Shown here: positions 42,755-52,813 of the stretch, in pieces
Position numbering within the stretch: the first letter of the stretch is position 1
Layout: each line of letters opens with the position of its first letter
From: Azospirillum halopraeferens DSM 3675
GTDB lineage: Bacteria > Pseudomonadota > Alphaproteobacteria > Azospirillales > Azospirillaceae
DNA length: 64,000 bases
Assembly (NCBI RefSeq): GCF_000429625.1
Contig: NZ_KE386927.1
Coordinates: forward strand, 51,160 to 115,159
Reading direction: 5' to 3'
Translations under genes and position numbers: made by a program
Notes under the pieces: model-generated
What the model was told of the DNA's origin: nothing
Databases searched by the model: none
Seen by the model: the letters and a program-made list of their open reading frames with translations, nothing else

Positions 42755-44524
42755 ATGGACGAACGCCTCGACGCGGCCCTCTCCCTGCACCGGTCCGGCC
42801 GGCACGGCGAGGCCGAGCCCCTGTACCGCGCGGTGCTCGACGCCGATCCCGACAACCGCCGGGCCCTCCAGCTCCTGGCCCTGCTGTCGGCGCAGACCGG
42901 GCGGCCGGACGCGGCGGCCGGGCTGTTCGCCCGCGTGGCGGCGCTGGAGCCGGAGTCGGCGGACGCCCACAGCAACCTGGCCGGTGCGCTGCGCGCCGCG
43001 GGACGGCACGCGGCCGCCGCCGACCACCTGCGCCGCGCCCTGGCGCTCGACCCGCTGCACGTCGCCGCCGGATTCAACCTGGGCAACGAGATGAAGCGGC
43101 TGGACCGCGCCGCGGAGGCGGAGCGCTGCTACCGCCGGGTGCTGACGGCGGTGCCCGGTCACCCCGCCGCCGCCGCCAACCTGGACGTGCTGCGCGCCGC
43201 CCGGGGGACGGATCTGGACCGGGCCGCGGCCCGCCGCCGCGCCGCCGCGCGGCCGGGCGCCGGCGCCGATGCCCACGCCGCGGCGGCCGAGGCGCTGGAC
43301 GCCGTCGGCGACCGGGCGGCGGCCGAGGCGGCGGCCCGGCGGGCCCTGGCGCTCGACCCCGGTCACCGCGCCGCCAGCCGGCGGCTGGGCTCCCTGCTGC
43401 TGGAGCGCAGCGGCCTGACCGCCGTCTCCGCCGGCAAACCCTTCGCCGTCGACCGGGTGCTGGCGGCCGAGGCGGTGGCCGCCCTGGCGGCCGCCGACCC
43501 GCGGGACGAGGAGGCGGAGCGCCTGCGCCTCCTGGCCGTCAGCACGCTGGTGCAGATCGGCCTGGCCGACGACGCCATGCTGCACGCCGCCGCCCGGGCG
43601 GCGTGGCGGCGGCTGGCGCGGCATCGGACCGACGCCACCGCCGCGGTGGTCGCGGGGTTCCACGTCTACCGCCGGGGGCGCGCGGTGCTGGCCTCCCGGC
43701 TGATGCAGCGCTTCCTGCGGCGTCTCACCCCGGCGGCGATCGCCGCCGACCACGAGCTGGGCATCTGGGCCATGCTGCGGGCCGACGACGGGTTCTTCGC
43801 CACCCTGGAGCCGGCGTCCGCCGCCGTCGCCCGCATGGCACCGCTGGAGGTGCAGGCCGACCCGCCCGCCACGCCGGGACAACCAACGGTGGTTCTGTCG
43901 TGCGACGACGTCTATTACCGCCGCTTCGCGCCCGACTTGCTGGACTCCCTGGCCCGCCGCATGCCCGGAGCGGCGGTGGCGGTGCACGTGGTGGATCCCG
44001 GCGAGGCGACGCGCCGCGATCTGGAGCGCCGGAGCGCCGATCCGCGCCCGGGCGTCGGCTGGTCGTGCGAGCGGCCGGACTTCACGGGCTGGCCGGACAT
44101 CAAGCGCTTCAGCTACTACGCCGCCGCCCGCTTCATCCGCGCCTGGCAATGGCAGGTGCGCCTCGGCGGCCCCATCATCGTGCTGGACCTGGACTGCACC
44201 GTCCATTCGGATCTGCGGGCGCTGGCCGGGGACATGACGGGATACGACCTCGGGCTGCTGCTCGACCGCCGCCGGCGCGGCCCGTCGCGGGAAATAACGG
44301 TGTGCTTCAACTGGTACGCCGACACGCCGGCCGGCCGCCTCTTCCTGGAGCGGGTCGCCGCCTACATCGCCCGCTTCCTGCTGGGGCCGGGCACCGCCTA
44401 CTGGCTGCTCGACCAGACCGCCCATTACGCCGTGCTGGACTGGATGAACCGCCACACCCCGGCCCGCGTGCGCTGGTACGATTTCCCCGATTTCCCGCAC
44501 TGCTCCTTCATCGGCGCCAAATAG
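42755..44524 (+). CDS. TPR protein with C-terminal glycosyltransferase-like domain
   Basis: 589 residues. The N-terminal half (about 1-215) is tetratricopeptide repeats (SLHRSGRHGEAEPLYRAVLD, LAGALRAAGRHAAAADHLRR, LGNEMKRLDRAAEAERCYRR). The C-terminal part (about 375-589) looks like a GT-A glycosyltransferase: VVLSCDDVYYRRFAPDLL at the start, the DxD-like IVLDLDCTVHSDL near 475-487, and late FNWYADTPAGR and DQTAHYAVLDW. Acceptor and sugar are unknown. No signal peptide. The ATG at 42755 gives the first TPR. Confidence 0.7.
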   Translation: MDERLDAALSLHRSGRHGEAEPLYRAVLDADPDNRRALQLLALLSAQTGRPDAAAGLFARVAALEPESADAHSNLAGALRAAGRHAAAADHLRRALALDPLHVAAGFNLGNEMKRLDRAAEAERCYRRVLTAVPGHPAAAANLDVLRAARGTDLDRAAARRRAAARPGAGADAHAAAAEALDAVGDRAAAEAAARRALALDPGHRAASRRLGSLLLERSGLTAVSAGKPFAVDRVLAAEAVAALAAADPRDEEAERLRLLAVSTLVQIGLADDAMLHAAARAAWRRLARHRTDATAAVVAGFHVYRRGRAVLASRLMQRFLRRLTPAAIAADHELGIWAMLRADDGFFATLEPASAAVARMAPLEVQADPPATPGQPTVVLSCDDVYYRRFAPDLLDSLARRMPGAAVAVHVVDPGEATRRDLERRSADPRPGVGWSCERPDFTGWPDIKRFSYYAAARFIRAWQWQVRLGGPIIVLDLDCTVHSDLRALAGDMTGYDLGLLLDRRRRGPSREITVCFNWYADTPAGRLFLERVAAYIARFLLGPGTAYWLLDQTAHYAVLDWMNRHTPARVRWYDFPDFPHCSFIGAK

Positions 44525-44681
44525 GGATCGGCACAAAGCAGGTGGCAGCGGAGCAGCAGCAGACACTCACCTTTCTTCGGAACTTCATCGCCACCGTCAA
44601 GTTGACAGGGGGCCAGCCGACAACGGCCGCGCTTGGGACGGCTCGTCGGCATGGACATGACAGACGGGAAGGAATGCGACG

Positions 44682-45356
44682 ATGAAGATCTCGACTCATC
44701 TGGCGGCCGTCCTGGCGGCCGGCTCCCTTTCGGCCTTCGCCCTCATGCCGGCGCACGCCGCCGGTGACGGTGCCTCCTCGGCCATGCAGACCGATTCGAC
44801 CATCCAGATGGACCAGTCGGCGCAGGCCGGCCTGTCCGGTTCGGCGGACCAGGACATGAGCGAGCAGGAGATCCGCGATCTCCAGCAGGCGCTCAGCGAC
44901 GCCGGCCACAACGTCGAGGTGGACGGCATCTGGGGTCCCAACACCCGCGACGCCCTGCGCGACTACCAGGAGGCCAACAACCTGCCGGCGACCGGCGAGG
45001 CGGATGATCAGACCCTGGGGTCGCTGAACGTCGGCGACTCCGGCTCCGCCATGGGCGCCGGCGGCGACGCGGGTGCGACGGGCGACGCCTTCGGCTCGAC
45101 GGCGACCGGCGGCAACGTCGGCACCGCCGGCGAGACGCTGGGCACCGACGACACCCTGGGTGCTGACGACACCCTGGGCGCCACCGACGGCATGGGCACC
45201 GGCACGGCCGGCGCGACCGGCGGCACCGACGCCGGCGGCGGCGCGGACGCGACGCTGGGCAGCGGCATCACGGGCGACAGCGCCAACCCGTCGGCGCAGG
45301 AGCGTCCGCTGGGCGCCGGTTCGCCCCTGCCGAGCACGCAGACCGAGTCCGACTGA
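44682..45356 (+). CDS. Exported peptidoglycan-binding domain protein
   Basis: 224 residues. Signal peptide MKISTHLAAVLAAGSLSAF with a likely cut after AHA. Residues about 60-110 form a PG_binding_1 domain (EIRDLQQALSDAGHNVEVDG, IWGPNTRDALRDYQ). The remainder is a low-complexity Gly/Ala/Thr/Asp tail with repeated TLG and DDTLGA units. It probably attaches to the cell wall from the periplasm; the tail has no known function. Monocistronic and convergent with the hybrid kinase. Confidence 0.85.
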   Translation: MKISTHLAAVLAAGSLSAFALMPAHAAGDGASSAMQTDSTIQMDQSAQAGLSGSADQDMSEQEIRDLQQALSDAGHNVEVDGIWGPNTRDALRDYQEANNLPATGEADDQTLGSLNVGDSGSAMGAGGDAGATGDAFGSTATGGNVGTAGETLGTDDTLGADDTLGATDGMGTGTAGATGGTDAGGGADATLGSGITGDSANPSAQERPLGAGSPLPSTQTESD

Positions 45357-45377
45357 CCCCGCTGATGGGATGATCGG

Positions 45378-47498
45378 TCAGGTCGCCCGCACCCGCACCG
45401 CCAGGTCGCGGATGCGGGCGGCCAACCGGTCGGGGGTGTAGGGCTTGGGCAGCACCGCCGCGTCGGCTTCCGCTCCCATGGTGGCCAGGGATTCCGGGCT
45501 GTAGCCCGACGTCAGCAGCACGGGGATGTCGGGCCACCGTTCCCGGACGCGCCGGGCAAGGTCGAAGCCACTGACGCCATAGGGCATGATCACATCGGAC
45601 ACCACCACGTCGATCTCCGCCCCGCCCTCCAGAATCTCCAGGGCCGCCACCCCGTGCTCGGCGGTGGCCACCTCGAACCCCTCCTGCTTCAGGCCCTCCA
45701 CGGTGGCGAGCAGGACCAGCGCGTTGTCCTCCACCAGCAGGACACGGATGGAACGGGTCACCGGATCCTCCGCCTGTGGCCGGGTGGTGACCTCTGACGG
45801 GCGGCGTGTCGTCAGCGGCAGGGTGATGCGCACGCAGGTCCCCTGCCCCAGACGTGAGTCAATCTCCGCCATCCCGCCGGACTGGCGGGCGAAGCCATAC
45901 ACCATGGACAGGCCCAGCCCCGTCCCCTGCCCGTCCCGCTTCGTGGTGAAGAACGGCTCGAAGGCGCGCGTGCGGACGTCCGCGGGCATGCCGGACCCGG
46001 TGTCGCGCACCGACACCACAGCGTGCGCGCCGTCCACGCCGGTGGCGATGGTGATCCGGCCGCCGGCAGCCATGGCGTCGCGCGCGTTGACCACCAGATT
46101 GAGGACTGCCAGTTCCAGTTGGACGGGGTCCACCTCCACGTACACCGGCTGGTCCCCCACCTCCCATGCCAGGGTGATGTCGGCCCGGACGGAGCGCTCC
46201 AGCAGATCGGCCATGGCGCGCAGATGGCCGTTCAGGTCAATCACTTCGGGATTGACGGCCTCCTGGCGCGAAAAGGCCAGGAGCTGCCGCGTCAGCTTGG
46301 CCGCCCGTTCAAGGGCCGCCGTTACCCCCTCATGATAGGTCGCGGCCGGTGCCGGGACGTGGCGGGCCAGCAGGTGCAGGTTGGTCCGGGCGGCGGTCAG
46401 CAGGTTGTTGAAATCGTGCGCCACGCCGCCGGTGAGCTGGCCCAGCGCCTCCATCTTCTGCGACTGGCGCAGGGCCGCCTCCAGTTCGGCACTCCGGCGC
46501 ACCTCGTCCGCCCACATCCGCACCGTGGCGGCCTCGCCACGGGCACGGCGCAGGGCCGCCCGGGCCACCAGAACCAGGGCCAGCATCGCCGGCAGGGCGA
46601 ACACCGCGTAGATCGCGGTCGTGCGCAGCCAGGCGGCCGTCACCGCCGAGGTGGCCACGGCGTAGGTGACGTAGACGGGATGCCCCTCCAGCTTCTTGTA
46701 CCCGAAGATGCGGTCGATGCCGTCGACCTGCCCGTGCACGCGGAAGAGACCCTCGTCCGGGTTGCGCTCGATGGCGGCCATCATGCCGCGGCCGCGGGCC
46801 AGGCGGACCGGGGCGTCGGCCGCCGGCTCGGGATAGCGCACCAGGACTGCCCCGTCGGCCCGCGTCAGCCCCATGGATTCGTCGTCGCCCAGAGCGACGC
46901 GGCGATAGAAATCAACGAAATATTGCGGAAAGACCGCCGCCACGATGGCGCCGTTGAAGTCACCGTCGCCGCCCGAGCGGCGGCGGGCGATGTTGAACTG
47001 GGGGTCGCCGCTGATGCGGCCATGGATCGCTTCGCTGACCGTGTACGCACCGTCGCCGTTGCGCAGGGCACGGATGTACTCGCGGTCGCTGACGTCCACG
47101 GACACGGCGGGATACCGCCGGCTGGATGCGACGATGCGGCCCTGCGGGTCGACGAGGGCCAGGGAGCCGAGCTGCGGCATGCTGCTGTCGAAGGCCCGCA
47201 GCATCTCGTGGACGTCGCGGGATTCGGCGATGGTCGCCCAGTCCACCCCGTCAAGACGCTCATCGATGCGGTCGAGGGTGCCTTCCAGCGTCTCGAACAC
47301 CTTCAGGGCGTGCTCGTGCAGCACCAGGGTGGTCTTACGGATGCCGCGTTCGGTTTCCGCCACCGTCAGGGCGTGGCTGTTCCAGGCGATCAGGGCAAAC
47401 AGCAGCAGCGGCACCACCATGCAGGCCGCCAGCAACAGCCGCAGCGCGCGCACGGAGCCGGCCGTTCCGGCCGGCGGTTCGATGCCCTTCGACGCCAT
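45378..47498 (-). CDS. Hybrid sensor histidine kinase with periplasmic Cache-like domain
   Basis: 706 residues. Two membrane helices (about 18-40 and 292-315) flank a dCache/PDC-like sensor (LALVDPQGRIVASSRRYP, VDVSDREYIRALRNGDG). Then come His361 in GGVAHDFNNLLTAARTN, an N-box with LVVNARDAMAAGG, G-boxes (DTGSGMPADV, GTGLGLSMVYGF), and a C-terminal receiver (VLLVEDNALVLLATVEGL, VVVSDVIMPYGVSGFDLA). Such hybrids relay phosphate to a histidine phosphotransfer protein or another regulator. None is adjacent. The ligand is unknown. Confidence 0.9.
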   Translation of the reverse strand: MASKGIEPPAGTAGSVRALRLLLAACMVVPLLLFALIAWNSHALTVAETERGIRKTTLVLHEHALKVFETLEGTLDRIDERLDGVDWATIAESRDVHEMLRAFDSSMPQLGSLALVDPQGRIVASSRRYPAVSVDVSDREYIRALRNGDGAYTVSEAIHGRISGDPQFNIARRRSGGDGDFNGAIVAAVFPQYFVDFYRRVALGDDESMGLTRADGAVLVRYPEPAADAPVRLARGRGMMAAIERNPDEGLFRVHGQVDGIDRIFGYKKLEGHPVYVTYAVATSAVTAAWLRTTAIYAVFALPAMLALVLVARAALRRARGEAATVRMWADEVRRSAELEAALRQSQKMEALGQLTGGVAHDFNNLLTAARTNLHLLARHVPAPAATYHEGVTAALERAAKLTRQLLAFSRQEAVNPEVIDLNGHLRAMADLLERSVRADITLAWEVGDQPVYVEVDPVQLELAVLNLVVNARDAMAAGGRITIATGVDGAHAVVSVRDTGSGMPADVRTRAFEPFFTTKRDGQGTGLGLSMVYGFARQSGGMAEIDSRLGQGTCVRITLPLTTRRPSEVTTRPQAEDPVTRSIRVLLVEDNALVLLATVEGLKQEGFEVATAEHGVAALEILEGGAEIDVVVSDVIMPYGVSGFDLARRVRERWPDIPVLLTSGYSPESLATMGAEADAAVLPKPYTPDRLAARIRDLAVRVRAT

Positions 47499-47613
47499 GA
47501 TCCGCCATACGCTGCTGCCGTTTTCGGTCGAAACGACAGATCGCCCCTTCGCTCCATCGGGTCAACCCGTCCGAACCGCCGCTGCCCCGGCTTGCCGATC
47601 CGGATAGGCCCCG

Positions 47614-49410
47614 TCACCGCGCCGCCCGGCCTTCCGCCGGCCCGTCCGCCCGCGCCAGGTTGTGGGCGGAGTTGACCAGAGCCACGTGGGAGAACGCCTG
47701 CGGGAAGTTGCCGAGCATGCGGCGCTCCCGTGGGTCGTACTCCTCCGCCAGCAGGCCGACGTCGTTGGCCAGGCCGACCAGCCGCTCGAACAGGGCCTGC
47801 GCCTCCTCGCGGCGGCCCAGCAGCACCTTGGCGTCGACCATCCAGAAGGAGCAGGCGAGGAAGCACCCCTCCCCCGGCGGCAGGCCATCCACATCGGGTT
47901 CGGTTCGGTAGCGAAGGATCAGGCCGTCGTCGGACAGCTCCCGCTCCACCGCGGCCACGGTGCCGGCGACGCGCGGGTCGTCCGGCGGCAGGAACCCGAC
48001 CTGCGGGATCAGCAGCAGCGACGCGTCGGTGTGGTCGGCGCCGTAGTATTGGACGAACCGGTTGTGGCGGTGGTCGAATCCCTTGTCGCAGACCTCGGCG
48101 TGGATGCGCCGGGCCAGCTCGCGCCAGCGGTCGACCGGCCCCTCCAGCCCCATGGCCTCCGCCGCCCGGATGGCGCGGTCGAAGGCCACCCAGGCCATGA
48201 TGCGCGAGTGGGTGAACGGCCGCGCCGGCCCGCGCACCTCCCACAGGCCGTAGTCGTCGCGGCACCAGACCTCTTCCAGGTAGCGCAGCAGGGCGCACTG
48301 CACCCGCCAACCGGTGTGGTCGGCCTCCACCCCGCTGCGCCGGGCGAGGTGGAAGGCGTCCATGACTTCACCGACCACGTCGAGCTGGACCTGGGTGTAG
48401 GCTTCGTTGCCGATGCGCACCGGCCGGCTGTCCAGGAAGCCGGACAACCAGGGGAGTTCACGTTCCTCCAGCCGCCGCTCGCCGGCCAGGCCGTACATGA
48501 TCTGCAACTGCGAGGGCATGCCCGCCACCGCGCGCGTCAGCCACGCCCGCCAGGCGGCCGCCTCTTCCCGGAAGCCCGACGACAGCAGGGCGTAGAGGGT
48601 GAAGGTGGCGTCGCGCAGCCAGCAGAAGCGGTAGTCCCAGTTGCGCGGCCCGCCGATCTTTTCCGGCAGCGAGGTGGTGGGGGCGGCGACGATGCCGCCG
48701 GTCGGCTCGTAGGTCAGCGCCTTCAGCGTGATGAGGGAGCGGCGCACGGCATCGCTCCACGGCCCGTCGTAGCGGCCGCGCGACGACCAGCGGCGCCACC
48801 ACGCCTGCGTCTCGTCCAGCAGGCGGCGCGGGTCCTCGGGCGGGGGTTCGGGCAGGTGCGAGGGGTGCCAGGTCAGGGTGAAGGGCACGGTCTCGCCCTG
48901 CGACACCGTGAAGGCCGCGCGGGTGTGGAACGCCTCGCCGTGCAGGTCGACGGGCGTGTGCAGGTGGGCGGAATCCGGCCCCGCCACCGCCACCAGCCCG
49001 TCGGCGGTGCGCCGCACCCACGGCACGATGGAGCCGTAGTCGAAGCGGAACACCAGGTCCATGGCCATGGCGACCCGGCCGCGCCGCCCCTCGACGAGGC
49101 GCACCAGGTCGGCGCGCACGTCTTCGCTTTGCGGCGGCATCAGGTCGATCACCGCCACCACGCCGTCGTCGGTCTCCATCTCGGTTTCCAGGACCAGCGT
49201 GCCGTCGCGGTAGCGCCGCCGCACCGCCCGCACCTCCCCCTGCGGCGCGATCCGCCAGCGCCCGTTCTCCGGGGTCCCCAGCAGGGCCGCGAAGCAGGCC
49301 GGGGAGTCGAAGCGCGGCAGGCACATCCAGTCCACCGATCCGTCGCGCCCGACGAGGGCCGCGGTGTGGGTGTTGCCGAGAAGGGCGTAATCCTCGATGC
49401 GCCGCGTCAT
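47614..49410 (-). CDS. GH15 glucoamylase/trehalase-like glycosidase
   Basis: 598 residues, cytoplasmic. An N-terminal beta-sandwich (GNTHTAALVGRDGSVDWMCL, LLGTPENGRWRI) is followed by an (alpha/alpha)6 barrel with NWDYRFCWLRDATFTLYALL and a late EEYDPRERRMLGNFPQAFSH that carries the second acid. Bacterial members hydrolyse trehalose, maltose or glucan ends. The ATG overlaps the stop of the FAD dehydrogenase gene by 4 bp, so it is translated with it. Substrate not determinable from sequence. Confidence 0.88.
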   Translation of the reverse strand: MTRRIEDYALLGNTHTAALVGRDGSVDWMCLPRFDSPACFAALLGTPENGRWRIAPQGEVRAVRRRYRDGTLVLETEMETDDGVVAVIDLMPPQSEDVRADLVRLVEGRRGRVAMAMDLVFRFDYGSIVPWVRRTADGLVAVAGPDSAHLHTPVDLHGEAFHTRAAFTVSQGETVPFTLTWHPSHLPEPPPEDPRRLLDETQAWWRRWSSRGRYDGPWSDAVRRSLITLKALTYEPTGGIVAAPTTSLPEKIGGPRNWDYRFCWLRDATFTLYALLSSGFREEAAAWRAWLTRAVAGMPSQLQIMYGLAGERRLEERELPWLSGFLDSRPVRIGNEAYTQVQLDVVGEVMDAFHLARRSGVEADHTGWRVQCALLRYLEEVWCRDDYGLWEVRGPARPFTHSRIMAWVAFDRAIRAAEAMGLEGPVDRWRELARRIHAEVCDKGFDHRHNRFVQYYGADHTDASLLLIPQVGFLPPDDPRVAGTVAAVERELSDDGLILRYRTEPDVDGLPPGEGCFLACSFWMVDAKVLLGRREEAQALFERLVGLANDVGLLAEEYDPRERRMLGNFPQAFSHVALVNSAHNLARADGPAEGRAAR

Positions 49411-52334
49411 CGCCGGTCCCCGCCGCCGGTCCCGGCCGATCGCAGCCCCTGCGCCAGCACTTCCGGCAGGGTCACGGCGCGGCGCCTGCCGCCGGGGCCG
49501 GCGAGGGCCTGGTTGATCTGCTCGCGGCAACTGAAGCCGTCGGCAATGACCAGGTCGGCATCGGTTTCGCGCACTGCGGGCAGCACCACCTGCTCGGCGA
49601 TGGTCATCGACACCGGGTATTTCTCCGTCTCGTAGCCGAAGGCGCCGGCCATGCCGCAGCAGCCGCTGTCGAGCACGTCGGCGGCGACCCCGGCGCGCTT
49701 CAGCACCGCCGCGTCGGCCGCCATCCCCATGATCGCCTTGTGATGGCAGTGGCCGTGCACGATGGCGGTGCGGCCGATATCCGGCCACGGCAGGTCGGAG
49801 CCGTGGCGATCGAGGAACTCGGCCAGCGTCAGCGTGCGCTCGGCCAGGCGCCGCGCCTCGTCATGGCCGGGGAAGAGGTTGGTCAGCTCGTCCCGGAAGA
49901 CGCTGAGGCAGCTTGCCTCCACTCCCACCACGCAGGCCCCGGCGTCCAGGCGCGGCTTCAGCGCCGCCATGATCCCCGAGAGGTGACGCTTCGCCGCATC
50001 CAGCCACCCGTAATCATAGAGCGGCCGGCCGCAGCACAGGTTGCGCGCCGTGATCTCCACGGGGTGGCCGGTGGCGTTCAGCACCGTGCTGGCGGCCTCC
50101 AGCACCTCCGGGGAGAAGTGATTGTTGAAGGTGTCGGTCCACAGGATGACCGGCACCCGGCCGGGCGTGCCCGCTGCCGGGCGGAAGGCCGGGCGGAATG
50201 GCCGCCGGAAGGCGGGAACCGCGCGATCGGGGTGGATGCCCGCCACCCGGCGCGCCAGCCGGCCGAGGCCCGGTGCGCGCATCACCGCGTTGGGCAGCCA
50301 GGGGACGGGGGCGAACAGGCGCGCCCACTGGTGGATGCGGCCCATGAGGTAGCCGGCCCGCGGCCGGAAACGGCCTTCGTAATGGTGGGCCAGGAACTCC
50401 GCCTTGTAGGTGGCGATGTCCACGTTGACCGGGCAGTCGCCCTTGCAGCCCTTGCAGGCGAGGCAGAGGTCGAGCGCCTCCTTTACGGCGCTGCTGCGCC
50501 AGAGGTCCCGGATGGGATCGCCCGCCATCATCTCCTGCAACAGATGGGCGCGGCCGCGGGTGGAGTGCATCTCCTCGCGGGTGGCCTTGAACGACGGGCA
50601 CATGGTGCCGCCGTAGCGGGCGTGGCGGCGGCACTTGCCGACCCCGACGCAGCGCAGGGTGGCCCGGGCGAACGAGCCGTCGTCCTCGGGAAAGCGGAAG
50701 TGGGTGTCGAGCTGCGGCGGACGGTAGCGCGTGCCGAGGCGCAGGTGGCTGTCCAGCGGGTAGGGATGGACGATGCGGCCGGGATTCATGCGGTTGGCCG
50801 GGTCCCAGATGGCCTTGAACGCCTCGAACGCGCGCACGATCCGCTCGCCGTACATGATCGGCAGCAGTTCGCCGCGGGCGATGCCGTCGCCGTGCTCGCC
50901 CGACAGGCTGCCGCCGTAACGGGTGACCAGTTCGGCCGCCTCCTCCAGGAAGCGGCGGAAGCGGCGCAGGTCCTCTTCGCTGTGCAGGCCGAAGTCGATG
51001 CGGGTGTGGATCAGGCCGTCGCCGAAGTGGCCGTACATGGCGCCGTGCAGGTCGTGGCGGGCATAGAGGGCCTTGAGGTCGCGGATGTAGTCCCCGAGAT
51101 CCTCGCGCCGCACGGCGGAGTCCTCCCACCCTTCCCAGGTGTCGCGCTTGGCGCCCGGCGCGAAGGCGGTGGCGCCCAGGCCGGCCTCCCGCACCCGCCA
51201 CAGGGCCGCCTGGTCCTCCGGCCGGGCGTGCACCGCCACGCCGCGGACGTGGCGATTGCCGGCCAGGTCGTCCTCCAGGCGCCGGGCGCGCTCCCGTGCC
51301 TCCTCGGTACTGGTACCGCCGAATTCCACCAGCAGCCAGTTTTCGCCGTCCGGCAGCCGCTTCACCTCGTCGGGGTGCAGGCACTTGCGCCGCATGTTCT
51401 GCACCAGGCGCTCGTCGATCCCCTCCAGCCCGATGGGCCCGTGCTCCAGCAGGCGCGGCACGAAGTCGGCGGCGCAGGCAATGTCGTCGAAACCGACGGC
51501 CAGCAGCACGCGGTGCGGCGGCTCCGGCACCAGGCGGACGGTGGCGTGCAGGATGGTGACGCAGGTGCCCTCGGTGCCCACCAGCGCACGGGCGACGTTG
51601 AACCCGTTCTCCGGCAGGAGCTGGTCGAGGGGATAACCCGACACGGGACGCGGGATGTCGGGGAAGCGCCGGCGGATCTCGTCGGCGTGGGCGTCGCGCA
51701 GGGCGCGCAGGCCGGCGTAGATCTCCCCGCGCCGCCCGCCCGCGGCGATGATGCGCTCCAGCTCCCGGTCCGGCGTCGGGCCGACGGTGAGGCGCAGGCC
51801 GTCGTAGGTGAGGACGTCCAGCGATTCCACGTTGTCGATGGTGAGGCCGGCCATCACCGCGTGCACGCCGCCGGAGTTGTTGCCGATCATGCCGCCCAGC
51901 GTGCAGTGGTCGTGGGTGGCCGGGTCCGGCCCGAAGGTCAGCCCGTGTGCCCGCGCGGCGTGCCGCAGATCGTCCAGCACGCAGCCCGGCTCCACCGTGG
52001 CGCGGCGGTTCTCCGGGTCCAGCTCGACGATGCGGTGGCAATGCCGCGACCCGTCGATGACCACGGCGGTGTTGCAGCTCTGCCCGGCCAGCGCCGTGCC
52101 GCCGCCGCGGTGCACGATGGGGGCGCCGTGGCGGGCGCACACGGCCACCGCGTCGCGGATCGCCTCCACATGGCGCGGCACCACCAGCCCGATGGGAACC
52201 TGCCGGTAATTGGACGCGTCGGTGGCGTAAAGCGCCCGGTGGCCGGCATCGAACCGAACGTCCCCGTCCACCTCCCGGCGCAGATCGGCGGCGAGCGCGT
52301 CCACATCGACGTGTCGCGCGATGCTGTCGGGCAT
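49407..52334 (-). CDS. FAD-linked oxidase / Fe-S fusion dehydrogenase (YdiJ-like)
   Basis: 975 residues. An FAD-binding PCMH domain (HRGGGTALAGQSCNTAVVID, GMIGNNSGGVHAVMAG), an FAD-oxidase C domain (MYGHFGDGLIHTRIDFG, SGEHGDGIARGELL), a 4Fe-4S segment (CLACKGCKGDCPVNVD) and GlpC-like CCG domains (NLCCGRPLYDYG, LDSGCCGMAGAFGYE). This order matches E. coli YdiJ and related D-2-hydroxyacid (D-lactate, D-2-hydroxyglutarate) dehydrogenases. It feeds electrons to the quinone pool. The following GH15 gene overlaps by 4 bp, which is an unusual partner. Confidence 0.88.
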   Translation of the reverse strand: MPDSIARHVDVDALAADLRREVDGDVRFDAGHRALYATDASNYRQVPIGLVVPRHVEAIRDAVAVCARHGAPIVHRGGGTALAGQSCNTAVVIDGSRHCHRIVELDPENRRATVEPGCVLDDLRHAARAHGLTFGPDPATHDHCTLGGMIGNNSGGVHAVMAGLTIDNVESLDVLTYDGLRLTVGPTPDRELERIIAAGGRRGEIYAGLRALRDAHADEIRRRFPDIPRPVSGYPLDQLLPENGFNVARALVGTEGTCVTILHATVRLVPEPPHRVLLAVGFDDIACAADFVPRLLEHGPIGLEGIDERLVQNMRRKCLHPDEVKRLPDGENWLLVEFGGTSTEEARERARRLEDDLAGNRHVRGVAVHARPEDQAALWRVREAGLGATAFAPGAKRDTWEGWEDSAVRREDLGDYIRDLKALYARHDLHGAMYGHFGDGLIHTRIDFGLHSEEDLRRFRRFLEEAAELVTRYGGSLSGEHGDGIARGELLPIMYGERIVRAFEAFKAIWDPANRMNPGRIVHPYPLDSHLRLGTRYRPPQLDTHFRFPEDDGSFARATLRCVGVGKCRRHARYGGTMCPSFKATREEMHSTRGRAHLLQEMMAGDPIRDLWRSSAVKEALDLCLACKGCKGDCPVNVDIATYKAEFLAHHYEGRFRPRAGYLMGRIHQWARLFAPVPWLPNAVMRAPGLGRLARRVAGIHPDRAVPAFRRPFRPAFRPAAGTPGRVPVILWTDTFNNHFSPEVLEAASTVLNATGHPVEITARNLCCGRPLYDYGWLDAAKRHLSGIMAALKPRLDAGACVVGVEASCLSVFRDELTNLFPGHDEARRLAERTLTLAEFLDRHGSDLPWPDIGRTAIVHGHCHHKAIMGMAADAAVLKRAGVAADVLDSGCCGMAGAFGYETEKYPVSMTIAEQVVLPAVRETDADLVIADGFSCREQINQALAGPGGRRRAVTLPEVLAQGLRSAGTGGGDRR

Positions 52335-52438
52335 GGCGGTTCTCCTGTGACGGTGGAACGGCGGGATGCCATCCTGTCAACGGCAGAACCGCCCCGGCGT
52401 TGCCCCGGAGCGCGCATTTCGCGCCCGAACGGCGCCGT

Positions 52439-52813
52439 TCAGGCGACGTGCCGGAGGTCGTACGGCCGGATCAGGATCTCGGCCGGGATATGGAGCGCTT
52501 CGGACAGCCGGCGGATCATCGAAACGGAAAGCGCCCGGCGCCGGTTCAGCACCTCCGACACCCGGCCGCTCGATCCGATGATCGGTTCCAGATCGGCGCG
52601 CGTCATCCCGCGCTGCTCCATCATGAACTCGATCGCCGCAATCGGGTCCGCCGGCGGCATGGGGTGGTGGCGCCGCTCGTAGGCTTCCACCAGCGTCATC
52701 AGGATGTCGAGGCGATCACCATCCGGCGTGTCCGGTTCGGCGTCCCACAGCCGCTCGATCTCGGCGAGCGCGGTCCGGAAATCGGCCTCGGTCTTGATCG
52801 GGGTGAAGTCCAT
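52439..52813 (-). CDS. HigA-like antitoxin / HTH regulator (COG5499 type)
   Basis: 124 residues. An N-terminal helical part (IKTEADFRTALAEIERLWDA, LMTLVEAYERRHHP) precedes an XRE-type helix-turn-helix (MEQRGMTRADLEPIIGSSGR, VSEVLNRRRALSVSMIRRLS). Such HigA proteins neutralise HigB endoribonucleases encoded just upstream. Here the 160 bp upstream hold no intact toxin gene. The ATG at 52813 overlaps a TGA (TGATG) that closes a short frame (PYAEYDELNRSGRPEST), perhaps a relic. It may act as a solitary regulator. Confidence 0.8.
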   Translation of the reverse strand: MDFTPIKTEADFRTALAEIERLWDAEPDTPDGDRLDILMTLVEAYERRHHPMPPADPIAAIEFMMEQRGMTRADLEPIIGSSGRVSEVLNRRRALSVSMIRRLSEALHIPAEILIRPYDLRHVA

